Origin: Thermodesulfatator indicus DSM 15286
Lineage (GTDB): Bacteria > Desulfobacterota > Thermodesulfobacteria > Thermodesulfobacteriales > Thermodesulfatatoraceae
Assembly (NCBI RefSeq): GCF_000217795.1
Contig: NC_015681.1
Coordinates: 577,244-641,243, forward strand
DNA length: 64,000 nucleotides
Reading direction: 5' to 3'
Below, piece after piece: positions 18,043 to 25,835 of this stretch (positions are counted from its first letter, which is position 1; each line of letters starts with the position of its first letter). The position numbers were made by a program, and so were the translations under genes. The notes beneath the pieces were generated by a model that ran no database searches, was not told where the DNA came from, and worked only from the letters and a program-made list of their open reading frames with translations.

Positions 18043-18635
18043 TCTCGCAAAACACGTAGCACAGGTATTTTTCCTGCTGTTCCGAAGAGATAGCCTATAA
18101 GGAAACCAATGGCAACATCAAAGGGATAATGAACACCCAGATATATTCGGGAATAGGCCACTGCCAGGGCAAAAAGCCAGAAAAGCAAGGATATTCTGGG
18201 GAAAAGAGCGGCAAAAATAGTAGCGGCACAGGCCACGTTAGCCGCATGACACGATGGCAGTGAATAACTCTTTGACGCACCTCTCGGCTCTTTGGTTAAA
18301 TGCCACTTTTTTTGGCCGTAGTCATAAACATAGACATTAGAATGCACTGCCAAAGGCCTCTGACGCTGAAAGTGAGGTTTTAACACCTGACCGCAGGTAA
18401 AGTCCGTGCCTAAAACCGCTAGCCAGGTGAGAAGGGCAGCCAAAAGCCCTCGCCAGCGGAATTGGCAGACAAGGATGGCCCCGAAAAACAGGAAAAAGGC
18501 GTAAATAAGCTTTTCCAGACTTATGTAAGGCATTAAAACGTCAAGGACTGGATGACGCTGGTGATTCAGCCAGAAAAATAGGTCTTTATCAAGGTTAGCT
18601 AAAAGCTTGAGTATATTCAAATGAGGAGCAGCCAT
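18039..18635 (-). CDS. PAP2-family membrane phosphatase
   Basis: A 198-residue membrane phosphatase with the complete PAP2 signature. Motif 1 is K86 x6 R93-P94, motif 2 is PSCH with H130, and motif 3 runs from SR at 162-163 through H169 to D173. Related proteins remove phosphates from undecaprenyl diphosphate, lipid A (LpxE) or phosphatidylglycerophosphate. The adjoining ArnT-like gene favours an envelope lipid substrate. It heads a four-gene operon. There is no Shine-Dalgarno and a TATAAT box is only 8 bp before the ATG, so the message may be leaderless. Confidence 0.86.
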   Translation of the reverse strand: MAAPHLNILKLLANLDKDLFFWLNHQRHPVLDVLMPYISLEKLIYAFFLFFGAILVCQFRWRGLLAALLTWLAVLGTDFTCGQVLKPHFQRQRPLAVHSNVYVYDYGQKKWHLTKEPRGASKSYSLPSCHAANVACAATIFAALFPRISLLFWLFALAVAYSRIYLGVHYPFDVAIGFLIGYLFGTAGKIPVLRVLRE

Positions 18636-18643
18636 AGAGGAGC

Positions 18644-18649
18644 ATTATA
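18644..18649 (-). promoter_or_regulatory. -10 box of the PAP2-GT39-crcB-DUF190 operon
   Basis: A perfect TATAAT on the minus strand lies 8 bp before the ATG of the PAP2 gene. No convincing -35 box is seen 16-18 bp upstream. The spacing would start the transcript at or within about 2 nt of the start codon. Confidence 0.4.
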
Positions 18650-18732
18650 ATTTTTAGTACGATTTTTATAAGAGGAATTTTATTAAAAATTTTTGATTAT
18701 TTGACTAGACTTTGAGAATGACGCAAAATAGA

Positions 18733-19275
18733 GAGGCTTTTGCAAAGTCAGCAAACATAGATTGAGATCGCCATGACGAGGCTCTCGCCCGGTGAGATTG
18801 CTTCGCTTCACTCGCAATGACTCTCTCCACTGCGAGGAGACCCGTTTAGGGAGATCCCTTCGCTGCGCTCAGGACAGGCGAGGCAGTCTCTAGGATATTA
18901 CCAGCAGCCATCGGCTAACAGCCATCCACCTTTCAGTCACGGCGAGACCTTTCCCCTATCACTGCAAAGAGCCAGCCCTATCCTGTCACTGCTAGGAGCC
19001 AGCCCTATCCTGTCACTGCTAGGAGCCAACCCTATCCTGTCACTGCTAGGAGCCAACCCTATCCTGTCACTGCTAGGAGCCAGCCCTATCCTGTCACTGC
19101 TAGGAGCCAGCCCCTATGTCGTTACGGGGAGGAGGAGCCGCTCCCCCTTCTGTCACTGCGAGGAGCCGCAGGCGACGAAGCAGTCCCTTTCACCATCGGC
19201 CATCTACCATCAGCCAATTACCAATTTGTCACTGCGAGCCCGTAGGGCGAAGCAGTCTCTTAAAAACATCTTCGG
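18733..19275. repeat. Intergenic repeat cluster with degenerate left inverted repeat
   Basis: The roughly 700 bp between the PAP2 and porin genes carry no supported gene. The cluster begins GAGGCTTTTGCAAAG (18733-18747), a degenerate form of the end sequence of the elements at 20821-21010 and 58237-58625. It then holds several GTCACTGCGAG / GAAGCAGTCTC units, a CATCGGCCATCTACCATC block and a 27-bp tandem array, listed separately. Confidence 0.7.
18958..19117. repeat. 27-bp tandem array, six units
   Basis: Units begin at 18958, 18985, 19012, 19039, 19066 and 19093, exactly 27 bp apart, with a seventh diverged unit at 19118. The unit reads roughly GTCACTGCTAGGAGCC followed by AGCCCTATCCT. Differences are single bases (AGCC/AACC). 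The length keeps reading frame, but no gene uses it. It has no unique spacers, so it is not a CRISPR array. Confidence 0.9.
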
Positions 19276-19284
19276 CACAAAATA

Positions 19285-19312
19285 AAAAAGGGGAGCCGAA
19301 GCTCCCCTTTTT
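19285..19312 (-). terminator. Rho-independent terminator of the porin gene
   Basis: AAAAAGGGGAGC (19285-19296) and GCTCCCCTTTTT (19301-19312) form a 12-bp stem around a 4-nt loop. Read on the minus strand the loop is TTCG and the 3' side runs into a T-rich tail. It lies about 20 bp after the porin stop codon. Confidence 0.85.
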
Positions 19313-19331
19313 ACCAGCTATTTAGCAGCAT

Positions 19332-20579
19332 TTAGAACTTGAACTTGAAACCAGAACCAATGTAGTAAACATCATCAGCATTCTTAGCAAGAGCGTCACC
19401 TACTACGATGTAGGCAGCTTCCACGAAGAAAGTGGTGTTCTGGTTATAGGCGTATTTGTAGGTACCGTTAAGTTCAAGACCGAGATCTTTATCACCAGCA
19501 GCATTGTCTTTAGCGAGGTTGTGCCAGATAACAGCGCCTTTTAAAGAGCTCTTATCATCAATTTTGTAAGCGCTGTCAAGCATAAGACCGAAATAACCAT
19601 ACTGGCCATAGCTAGCTCCATCAATGAAAGCACCGAGGTAGCCGTTGGCAAAAAGGATACCAGGAGCCATATTCTTAGATTTCTCAGCATCCTCAAAGGT
19701 CTTATTTTTATCGACATTAGGATCATCATCACCACTGGAGTAGATAACGCTACCGGCAAGCTTGAGCTGCTCGTTTACCTGAAAACCAGCGGTGAAATCC
19801 ATATACCAGGCGCTGCGGTCAACATTAGCATTCTCTTTACCACCAAGATAAATGATATCCCAGGCGAGCTCTACCGGATCAACCATGGTGTTACCGGTAA
19901 AACCAAAGTAGTACTTGGTATTGTCAGAGCCATAAGGATCTTCGTAAGCAAAGAAGCCACCAAGGGTGGTGGTGTCATCTACTTTGTAGTCAAGCTTAAT
20001 AAAGGCCAAGTGATCGTCGTCATTGGAGAAACCATTGGTATTTTTGAGCTCAGTTTCATTATAGTCGCTATTATTCCAGACATAACCGAGCAACAAGCTG
20101 TAAGCATCGGTTTTGTAGTCGTAAGTGATACCAGCAGCATTGTCATCATAAACGGCACCGTTGATGGAAACCGGCTGAAGCCCCATAGCCACGGCACCAG
20201 GAGCACCAAAAGGCTCAAGGCTGAACACTCCGTAAGCCAAGCGGGTTTCAACGTTCACGCCGTCACCCTCAAAACCAAAACCTACACCTTTACCCACGGA
20301 ACCAGAATCACCCCAGACAGCACCGCCGATTTCAGCGCCATAGACGAACTTGGCCATACCATCGTCACTGGTGACAGTCATAGTAGGACGAACCCTGGTG
20401 GCACCAAAAATGTCACCTTCTTTGTTGGCGTCAGAGTAATCGCCAGAGTCAATACCAGTGATGTTGTTACTGGCACCTACCAGGTTGAGCATGCTGCCGC
20501 TGAACTTGATGTCCACGGCATACGCCCCACTAGCCATTAACAAAAACGCCACCAAAACCATCAAAAACTTCTTACCCAT
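19332..20579 (-). CDS. Outer-membrane porin-like beta-barrel protein
   Basis: A 415-residue exported protein. Residues 1-21 form a signal peptide (KKFLMVLVAFLLMASGAYA). The mature part alternates hydrophobic and polar residues in many short strands rich in Gly, Asp, Asn, Tyr and Trp, and it ends in GSGFKFKF, with the C-terminal Phe of outer-membrane barrels. It is probably a major trimeric-type porin for small solutes. The consensus promoter, strong AGGAGG and tight terminator suggest high expression. Family placement beyond porin-like is not possible here. Confidence 0.85.
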   Translation of the reverse strand: MGKKFLMVLVAFLLMASGAYAVDIKFSGSMLNLVGASNNITGIDSGDYSDANKEGDIFGATRVRPTMTVTSDDGMAKFVYGAEIGGAVWGDSGSVGKGVGFGFEGDGVNVETRLAYGVFSLEPFGAPGAVAMGLQPVSINGAVYDDNAAGITYDYKTDAYSLLLGYVWNNSDYNETELKNTNGFSNDDDHLAFIKLDYKVDDTTTLGGFFAYEDPYGSDNTKYYFGFTGNTMVDPVELAWDIIYLGGKENANVDRSAWYMDFTAGFQVNEQLKLAGSVIYSSGDDDPNVDKNKTFEDAEKSKNMAPGILFANGYLGAFIDGASYGQYGYFGLMLDSAYKIDDKSSLKGAVIWHNLAKDNAAGDKDLGLELNGTYKYAYNQNTTFFVEAAYIVVGDALAKNADDVYYIGSGFKFKF

Positions 20580-20646
20580 GTCTACCTCCTCCTTTATTTT
20601 TCTAATTTTTTAATAAATCTAACGTCCTGCTTCATAGATACATTTC

Positions 20647-20676
20647 TTTATAGGCCAAGAGCCATCTGTTTGTCAA
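20647..20676 (-). promoter_or_regulatory. Putative strong sigma70 promoter of the porin gene
   Basis: On the minus strand TTGACA (20671-20676) and TATAAA (20647-20652) are separated by 18 bp. They lie about 70 bp before the ATG, which has AGGAGGAGG just upstream. Confidence 0.7.
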
Positions 20677-20820
20677 CCATATTTTGTTTAATTTTTGAGA
20701 CAAATATTACCATCGCTTGGCTTAACACTCCACGACAATTATTGACATTTCTACGCTTTAACGCAAGCCCTAATCAGATCAATTTTACTGATTTATCTGT
20801 TAAGATTGTTTAATTAATTT

Positions 20821-21010
20821 GAGACTTTTGCAAAATATTTATTAGAGACTGCTTCGCCCATACGGGCTCGCAGTGACAGTGTGGTCGATAGCCGATGGTA
20901 AATGGCTGATGGCACAAGGAGCGGCGCCAGCAGCCGAAGCAATCCTTGTCCCGAGGCGCCGATGGCACCGTAGTGATCTATCCATGTTATTTGAATTTTG
21001 CAAAGGTCTC
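20821..21010. mobile_element. MITE-like element with 16-bp terminal inverted repeats
   Basis: GAGACTTTTGCAAAAT at 20821-20836 and ATTTTGCAAAGGTCTC at 20995-21010 are inverted copies with one mismatch and enclose 190 bp. AATTT directly precedes and directly follows the element (20816-20820 and 21011-21015), like a 5-bp target duplication. The inside carries GAAGCAGTCTC-type repeat units and no coding capacity. A transposase acting in trans is implied but not found in the window. Confidence 0.65.
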
Positions 21011-21069
21011 AATTTGATACAGCAACAAATTGTAGTAATGGAGTCATTAAACAGGCGACAAAATACCTG

Positions 21070-21272
21070 GTCATTGCGAGCGGAGCGAAGCAATCTCTGT
21101 CCCGAGGAGACTTAGTCGCCGTGGTGATCTCTATTTTAGAGATCCCTTCGCTGCGCTCGGGACAGGGACGGCTTCGGCCTCTAACAAGGCCTCGCCGTGA
21201 CAAAGAAGGGTTGCTTCGCCAGGGCCGATTATGCCGGCGTTGAGGCTTTGTTGTCTAAAAAACGCTCGGATT
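21070..21272. repeat. 203-bp composite repeat, copy A
   Basis: This block begins GTCATTGCGAGCGGAGCGAA and ends AAAAACGCTCGGATT. It is nearly identical along its whole length to 28268-28470, differing at scattered bases and small indels. Its last 100 bp also match 25641-25742. It contains the inverted units CTCTATTTTAGAG and GGCCTCTAACAAGGCC. No coding potential is evident. Confidence 0.85.
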
Positions 21273-21340
21273 GAGATTAACCTATAAAATTGCCGCGAGG
21301 GGTACATCTCTCACAAGACCTCTAGCCGTGTAAACGCGGA

Positions 21341-22210
21341 TTAATAGATATCCTGGAGTAAATAGGCCTGGCCGTAGCGAGTGCAAAGATGGGTTCTTGC
21401 GCCAATGACAAGGGGATAATTTTTTATACCGTGGCCCACCGGAAGCCCTGCCAATATGGGGCCATTAAAAACCTCCTTAAACAGAGGGATTATTTCCTGA
21501 TAATTAACACCTTTGAACTCACCCAAAGCAAGACCAGAAATTTCTTCAAACACCCCGTAATTATAGAGCTGAGTGACAAGACGATCCAGGCGATAGAGGT
21601 CCTCGTTTACCTCTTCGAGGAAAAGAATTTTTCCCGAAAAATCAGGAGCCCAGCGGCTACCTAATAGACTTGCCACAGAGACCAGATTCCCGCCAATAAG
21701 TAGCCCCTGGGCCTCACCTTCACGCCATACTTCACCTATAAGAAACACTCTCTTTCGGCCAAAGAGAGTGTTTTTGAGGACTGCCAGAGTGCAAAGGCTT
21801 ACTTCAAAGATAGAAGATATAACCGGCGCATGAAGTGTCAGCAGACCAAAACGGGAAAAGAAATAATTGAGCAGGATGCTCACATCACTAAAACCGATTA
21901 TCCAGACAGGATGTCTGATTCTCTCTATAAGTTCGTCAAGTAAAGGCAAAAGGCGCAAGGAACCATATCCTCCGCGGCTGGCCCAAAGAAAGGTATAGGG
22001 CTTTTCAAGGAGAGAGACAAGATGTAAGGCCCTTTCTTCGTCTCTTCCCGCAAGGTAACGGCAATTTTTAAAACACTCAGGGTCAACGTCTATTTCAAGA
22101 CCCCAGGTTTTCAAAAAGTTTACTCCATTGGCTATTTTTTTAGGGTCTGGAACGCCTGCTGGCGAAAAAACTGCGCCTCTAGCTCCGATAAACAAAACAG
22201 GTTTATTCAT
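21341..22210 (-). CDS. ldcA: Muramoyltetrapeptide (LD-) carboxypeptidase, S66 family
   Basis: A 289-residue serine peptidase that removes the terminal D-Ala from cytoplasmic murein tetrapeptides during cell-wall recycling. The nucleophile S108 is in the elbow GFSDVS, and the other triad members are E200 in FLEEVNEDLYR and H260 in LPVGHG. The N-terminal ASRGGYGSLRLL block is typical. Its start overlaps the coaX stop by 8 bp, so both are in the M48-prmA-coaX-ldcA run. It lacks a signal peptide. Confidence 0.9.
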   Translation of the reverse strand: MNKPVLFIGARGAVFSPAGVPDPKKIANGVNFLKTWGLEIDVDPECFKNCRYLAGRDEERALHLVSLLEKPYTFLWASRGGYGSLRLLPLLDELIERIRHPVWIIGFSDVSILLNYFFSRFGLLTLHAPVISSIFEVSLCTLAVLKNTLFGRKRVFLIGEVWREGEAQGLLIGGNLVSVASLLGSRWAPDFSGKILFLEEVNEDLYRLDRLVTQLYNYGVFEEISGLALGEFKGVNYQEIIPLFKEVFNGPILAGLPVGHGIKNYPLVIGARTHLCTRYGQAYLLQDIY

Positions 22211-22970
22211 TTTTCTTTTTAAACCAAATGACCAGCCCCTCTAAAGTCAGATCTGGTTCTACCTCCTTTATTTGTAAAGATAATCTGGCCATGAGTTTGG
22301 CAAGGCCCCCGGTGGCTATAACGTAAGGTTTTTTTTCAAACTCCCCGGCCAGGCGGGTAATAAGCCCGTCAGTTAAGGCCGCAAAACCCCAGAGGACCCC
22401 GGTCCTCATGGCGGAGATGGTGTCTTTTCCGATTATTTCTTCAGGAACCTTGGAGAACTCTAGTCTTGGTAGTTTTGAAGTCTTTTTAAAAAGGGTCTCA
22501 GCCGCAGCCATGACTCCTGGAGCAATAGCCCCGCCAAGATATTCCCCTTTTTCAGAAATACAATCAAAAGTGGTAGCCGTGCCGTAATCAACGATTATCA
22601 AGCTCTGGCGATATTTATGCCAGCCAGCAAGGGCATTTAAGACCCTATCAACTCCCACCTCACAAGGATATCTAAGCTTTACGGGAATGCCTATTTTTTC
22701 TGGAGTGGCCACTTTTACATCTTCAATACCATAAATAGAAGCCATCTCAAGCCATGTTTTAGTAAGTGGTGGGACCACCGAGCCAATAAGAAGGTGCTTT
22801 ATATCGGCAAGGCTTTTTCCTCTAAGTTCTAATAAACCGTTTAAACGTAAGGCCAGCTCATCAGCCGTTTGATTTAAGCTTGAAAAGAGGCGAAAACGAA
22901 AAAGGAGCTCATCTTCGGCAAAAAAACCGCAGGTAGTATTGGTGTTCCCTATGTCAACGGCAAGAATCAC
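22203..22970 (-). CDS. coaX: Type III pantothenate kinase
   Basis: A 255-residue enzyme of the acetate/sugar kinase fold that phosphorylates pantothenate, the first step of coenzyme A synthesis. The ATP phosphate loop DIGNTNTTCGFF starts at residue 6, GVDRVLNALAG is the pantothenate region, and DYGTATTFD follows. Length is normal. It lies 1 bp from prmA and overlaps ldcA by 8 bp. A birA gene, often fused or adjacent in other species, is not here. Confidence 0.95.
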   Translation of the reverse strand: MILAVDIGNTNTTCGFFAEDELLFRFRLFSSLNQTADELALRLNGLLELRGKSLADIKHLLIGSVVPPLTKTWLEMASIYGIEDVKVATPEKIGIPVKLRYPCEVGVDRVLNALAGWHKYRQSLIIVDYGTATTFDCISEKGEYLGGAIAPGVMAAAETLFKKTSKLPRLEFSKVPEEIIGKDTISAMRTGVLWGFAALTDGLITRLAGEFEKKPYVIATGGLAKLMARLSLQIKEVEPDLTLEGLVIWFKKKNE

Positions 22971-22971
22971 C

Positions 22972-23778
22972 TTAGACCTCGTTTTCTACAAACCAGATTA
23001 CCCAGCCGTTTTCTTCTTCTCGGCCTTTTATTCTGGCCTTTGGCCAGAGGGCTTCTCTTAGTTCTTTCTCCATAGCAGGAGAAAACCCCGAAAAGAGATA
23101 ATAGCGATTTTGCCAGAAAGAAGGAAGGCCAAAGAGGTCAAGCAAAAGGCCTTTAAAAAGATTAGCAATAACCAGATCCGCCTCAAAGGGGACAAGTTTT
23201 TTTACGTCTTCACAATACACGGTAGCCCGGTGTTCGAGGTGATTTAAGGCTAAATTTTTGCGGGTGAGCTCCACACAAAGGGGGTTGAAGTCAACGGCAA
23301 GTACCTGGGCCCCAAGGCTTGCCGAAAGGAGAGAGAGAAGGCCTGCCCCGCAGCCAAGGTCAGCTACCTTTTCAAACGGCCCATATTCTTGCCATAGTTT
23401 GTATATCCAGGAAAGGCAGAGTTTGGTGGTTGGATGGTTGCCCGAACCAAAGACCACACCGGGATCAAACTTAAGGCCAGGCCCTTCTTCCCACACCGGC
23501 CGCAGGACAATATCGCCAAACTTGAGGCATGAGATTTTACGCCCCTCACTCCATTCGTCGTAAGAGACTTCAGCCCTGTCTTCTATGGTAAGGCCAAGCT
23601 CTTTAGCTAGGCGATCCAGCAGGGCATCTTTAGGCTTATGAAAAAAGACGATAGCAAGGCCATCTTCTTCCCAGCAACCTATGAAATCTTCGTCGTCGAT
23701 TTCGTGAAGCGCCGGATGCTTCCGGTCAAAAGAATAAAGATAAAGTTTATGGTATCTTTTATGGTGTCCTCTCAGCAT
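22972..23778 (-). CDS. prmA: Ribosomal protein L11 methyltransferase-like protein (PrmA)
   Basis: A 268-residue SAM-dependent methyltransferase. FGSGNHPTTKLCL matches the PrmA FGTGxHPTT signature. ADLGCGAGLLSLLSA is the SAM loop, and VIANLFKGLL replaces the usual NI-x-A block. It probably trimethylates ribosomal protein L11. The chosen start (23776-23778, protein MLRGHHKRYHK) overlaps the upstream protease gene by 20 bp. The open frame continues to 23967, but the extra 63 residues are the antisense of the protease TPR region and are unlike PrmA. No clear Shine-Dalgarno is seen, so the start is uncertain. Confidence 0.85.
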   Translation of the reverse strand: MLRGHHKRYHKLYLYSFDRKHPALHEIDDEDFIGCWEEDGLAIVFFHKPKDALLDRLAKELGLTIEDRAEVSYDEWSEGRKISCLKFGDIVLRPVWEEGPGLKFDPGVVFGSGNHPTTKLCLSWIYKLWQEYGPFEKVADLGCGAGLLSLLSASLGAQVLAVDFNPLCVELTRKNLALNHLEHRATVYCEDVKKLVPFEADLVIANLFKGLLLDLFGLPSFWQNRYYLFSGFSPAMEKELREALWPKARIKGREEENGWVIWFVENEV

Positions 23779-25537
23779 GGCAAAATTTTTCTTTTTGTTG
23801 GCGATAATAACGCAGATTTTCGTAAAAGTCAGGGGCAAGTTCAGCTCTTCTTGCCGCAAGGGTGGCGTAAAGGCAGGCCCTTTGCGGATTACCGTTGGCA
23901 AACCAGGCCTCGGCCAGGGTATCCAGGTGGATGGCGGTAAGTTTTTGGGCCGTAGCCTTCTGCGCAAGGCTCAAGGCTTTTTTAGGGTCTTTCAAGGCCT
24001 TATCCTTGGTGGTGGCCAAAATCCAGGCCATGTTATTCAAAATTTCCGGGTCTTCTTTGAGGGTGAGGGCCTTTTCATACCAATTTAAGGCCTCTTTTTC
24101 TCGTCCGAGCTCGTAAGCCACGTGCCCGAGCAAGGCAAGGACTTCAGGATTCCCAAAAACCCGGGCTTCTTCCAGGAGTTCACCGTAGTAGAGGTTAAGT
24201 CTCGCCCTTTTTTCAAGGTGTTCAGCTGGCAAACGATTAAAAAGCCCTATCAACAACACAGCCAAGAAAAGATAGCTCACCAAACAAAGCTTCACCTTAC
24301 GATGGTGCCTGCTTATAAGAGTTGGATCACTTTCAGCGGCCTCAAGAAATTCGATTCTTTGCCTAATGCTGAAGTGATGCCAGCTGGGGACGTCTTCGGT
24401 ATGTCCGGAGATAGCGGCAATTTTTTTAAAGGCCCGAACAAGGCCCTGGGCGGTGCCGAGACTTTCCAGGCAATAAAGGTCTGCCTGGCGTTCAAAATTT
24501 CGCAAGAAAAAACCCAGTAAAAACCGAAAATAAAGCACTACACTTACCGCCAGCCCAATGGTAAGCAGAGCCTCAGGCAAAAGCAGGTTCTCACCACCCC
24601 ATAAGACAAGCAAATCCGGACGGGGGAAATAGGCAAGAAAAACAAGATAAAGCGGAATAAAGGCAAAGTAGATGATGAGGCTAAAAAGAACGAAAAAGGT
24701 AAGCAACCAGAACATGTGATGCCGCTTAATGTGGCCAATTTCGTGGGCAACTACCGAGAGGACTTCTGCCTCTTCAAGGGTGGCAAGAAGGCCTCTTGAA
24801 ATCAGAAGATAGCGGAAGCGAGGAACAACCCCAATAACACCTGCAGTCAAAAGCTTGCCTCTAAAGGTTTCCCAGAGATAAATACCTCCCAGGCGGGCCC
24901 TTTCCCGCGAGATATAGTCTTCGATAATCCTTCTAATATTGCTTACAGGAAATGGCTTACATTCCCAGGTTTTTACCGCAAGCGGTGGCATGAGAAGAAT
25001 AATGGCTCCCAGGAAACAAACAAAGTAAAAGAGCTCTCCGTAAATGCCTTGATTGAAAGGTAAACGTCCTTCCAGAAGGCTAAAAAGGGCGTTTACCAGA
25101 AACCAGGGCAGCAAAAAGGGGAAAAGAAGCTTAAGGTGTGAAAGGACGTAGGCGGGAACAGAAATATTGGCTAGAGGGCTTCTTTTTTCGTAAAAAGCGG
25201 CTACAGCCCAAACAAGTATCAGATAGTGAAGAAAAAGGATAACGCCTACTAAATCCTTAAGAAAGCTTTTTTCCTGAGGAATAAAGGCGGGAATCTCCAA
25301 GATTATAACGTCCAGGGCAAAACAACCAAAGGCCAGGAACTTCAAGAAGGTTTGAGCACTAATAAAATCTCTGGCGGTACGAGCACGTTTAAACTTATAA
25401 ACGGCCAGCAGAAGCAGGGAAATTTCTTTTATAAACCAGGCCAGAAAAATCTCTGGCAAAGGCAGGGTAGCCTCAGCTGGCCAGCTTGAGAAAAGCAAAA
25501 TAGCCAATATCAAGTAAATAGCATCGGTATATAACAC
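23759..25537 (-). CDS. M48-family membrane metalloprotease with C-terminal TPR repeats
   Basis: A 592-residue protein with several N-terminal membrane segments (about 5-185), an M48 zinc protease domain and a C-terminal helical repeat region. Zinc ligands are in AHEIGH (265-269 with HEIGH), and the third ligand is in FERQADLYCLE. Residues about 455-560 form TPR-like helices (AYELGREKEALNWYEKAL). HtpX/Oma1 relatives degrade damaged membrane proteins. The TPR tail suggests a substrate or partner dock, as in BepA, but here the topology has more membrane helices. The start is a GTG with no Shine-Dalgarno, 8 bp after a TATAAT box. Confidence 0.85.
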   Translation of the reverse strand: MLYTDAIYLILAILLFSSWPAEATLPLPEIFLAWFIKEISLLLLAVYKFKRARTARDFISAQTFLKFLAFGCFALDVIILEIPAFIPQEKSFLKDLVGVILFLHYLILVWAVAAFYEKRSPLANISVPAYVLSHLKLLFPFLLPWFLVNALFSLLEGRLPFNQGIYGELFYFVCFLGAIILLMPPLAVKTWECKPFPVSNIRRIIEDYISRERARLGGIYLWETFRGKLLTAGVIGVVPRFRYLLISRGLLATLEEAEVLSVVAHEIGHIKRHHMFWLLTFFVLFSLIIYFAFIPLYLVFLAYFPRPDLLVLWGGENLLLPEALLTIGLAVSVVLYFRFLLGFFLRNFERQADLYCLESLGTAQGLVRAFKKIAAISGHTEDVPSWHHFSIRQRIEFLEAAESDPTLISRHHRKVKLCLVSYLFLAVLLIGLFNRLPAEHLEKRARLNLYYGELLEEARVFGNPEVLALLGHVAYELGREKEALNWYEKALTLKEDPEILNNMAWILATTKDKALKDPKKALSLAQKATAQKLTAIHLDTLAEAWFANGNPQRACLYATLAARRAELAPDFYENLRYYRQQKEKFCHAERTP

Positions 25538-25545
25538 AAAATGGG

Positions 25546-25551
25546 ATTATA
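25546..25551 (-). promoter_or_regulatory. -10 box upstream of the M48 protease gene
   Basis: TATAAT on the minus strand lies 8 bp before the GTG start. No clear -35 box is seen. A REP-like core is just upstream at 25575-25583. Confidence 0.35.
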
Positions 25552-25570
25552 ACTTATTCCAAAATTAGAG

Positions 25571-25593
25571 ACAGGGGACAGGCGAAAAAATTA
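25571..25593 (+). repeat. REP-like element, single copy
   Basis: GGGACAGGC at 25575-25583 is followed by GAAAAAATTAA. It lies about 40 bp before the M48 protease start. Confidence 0.7.
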
Positions 25594-25640
25594 AGCCTTC
25601 TCCTACTTTTTAAAAGATTTTTCCTAGTTCAGAGGCAAAC

Positions 25641-25742
25641 TGCTTTAGCCTCTAACAAGGCCTCTCCATGCCAGCGAGGGTCACTTCGCCTTGGTGATTA
25701 TGCCAGCGATGACACTTTGTTACCTAAAAAATGCTTGAATTA
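25641..25742. repeat. Partial, diverged copy of the 203-bp repeat
   Basis: GCCTCTAACAAGGCCT and the following segment through CTTTGTTACCTAAAAAATG correspond to the right half of the blocks at 21070-21272 and 28268-28470, with more substitutions. It fills the gap between the M48 protease gene and the TonB receptor promoter. Confidence 0.7.
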
Positions 25743-25768
25743 ATATCATCAGTCTCGTTGAAAAATTA

Positions 25769-25798
25769 TTGACACGAATTGTATTTTCTTGCTACATA
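25769..25798 (+). promoter_or_regulatory. Putative promoter of the TonB receptor gene
   Basis: TTGACA (25769-25774) is followed after 17-18 bp by CTACAT/TACATA (25792-25798). The leader to the ATG at 25836 would be about 30 nt. No cobalamin, TPP or other riboswitch consensus was recognised in it. Confidence 0.5.
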
Positions 25799-25835
25799 TA
25801 GAGCTTCAAAAATCCATAGTACGGGAGGGCGTGTT

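Noticed and set aside
18958..19117. CRISPR array
   Set aside because: Units are contiguous 27-bp repeats with no unique spacers, and no cas gene is in the window. The same holds for 28709-28868 and 32787-32898.
25743..25835. Cobalamin riboswitch before the TonB receptor
   Set aside because: The leader is only about 30 nt after the predicted promoter and lacks a B12-box-like sequence.
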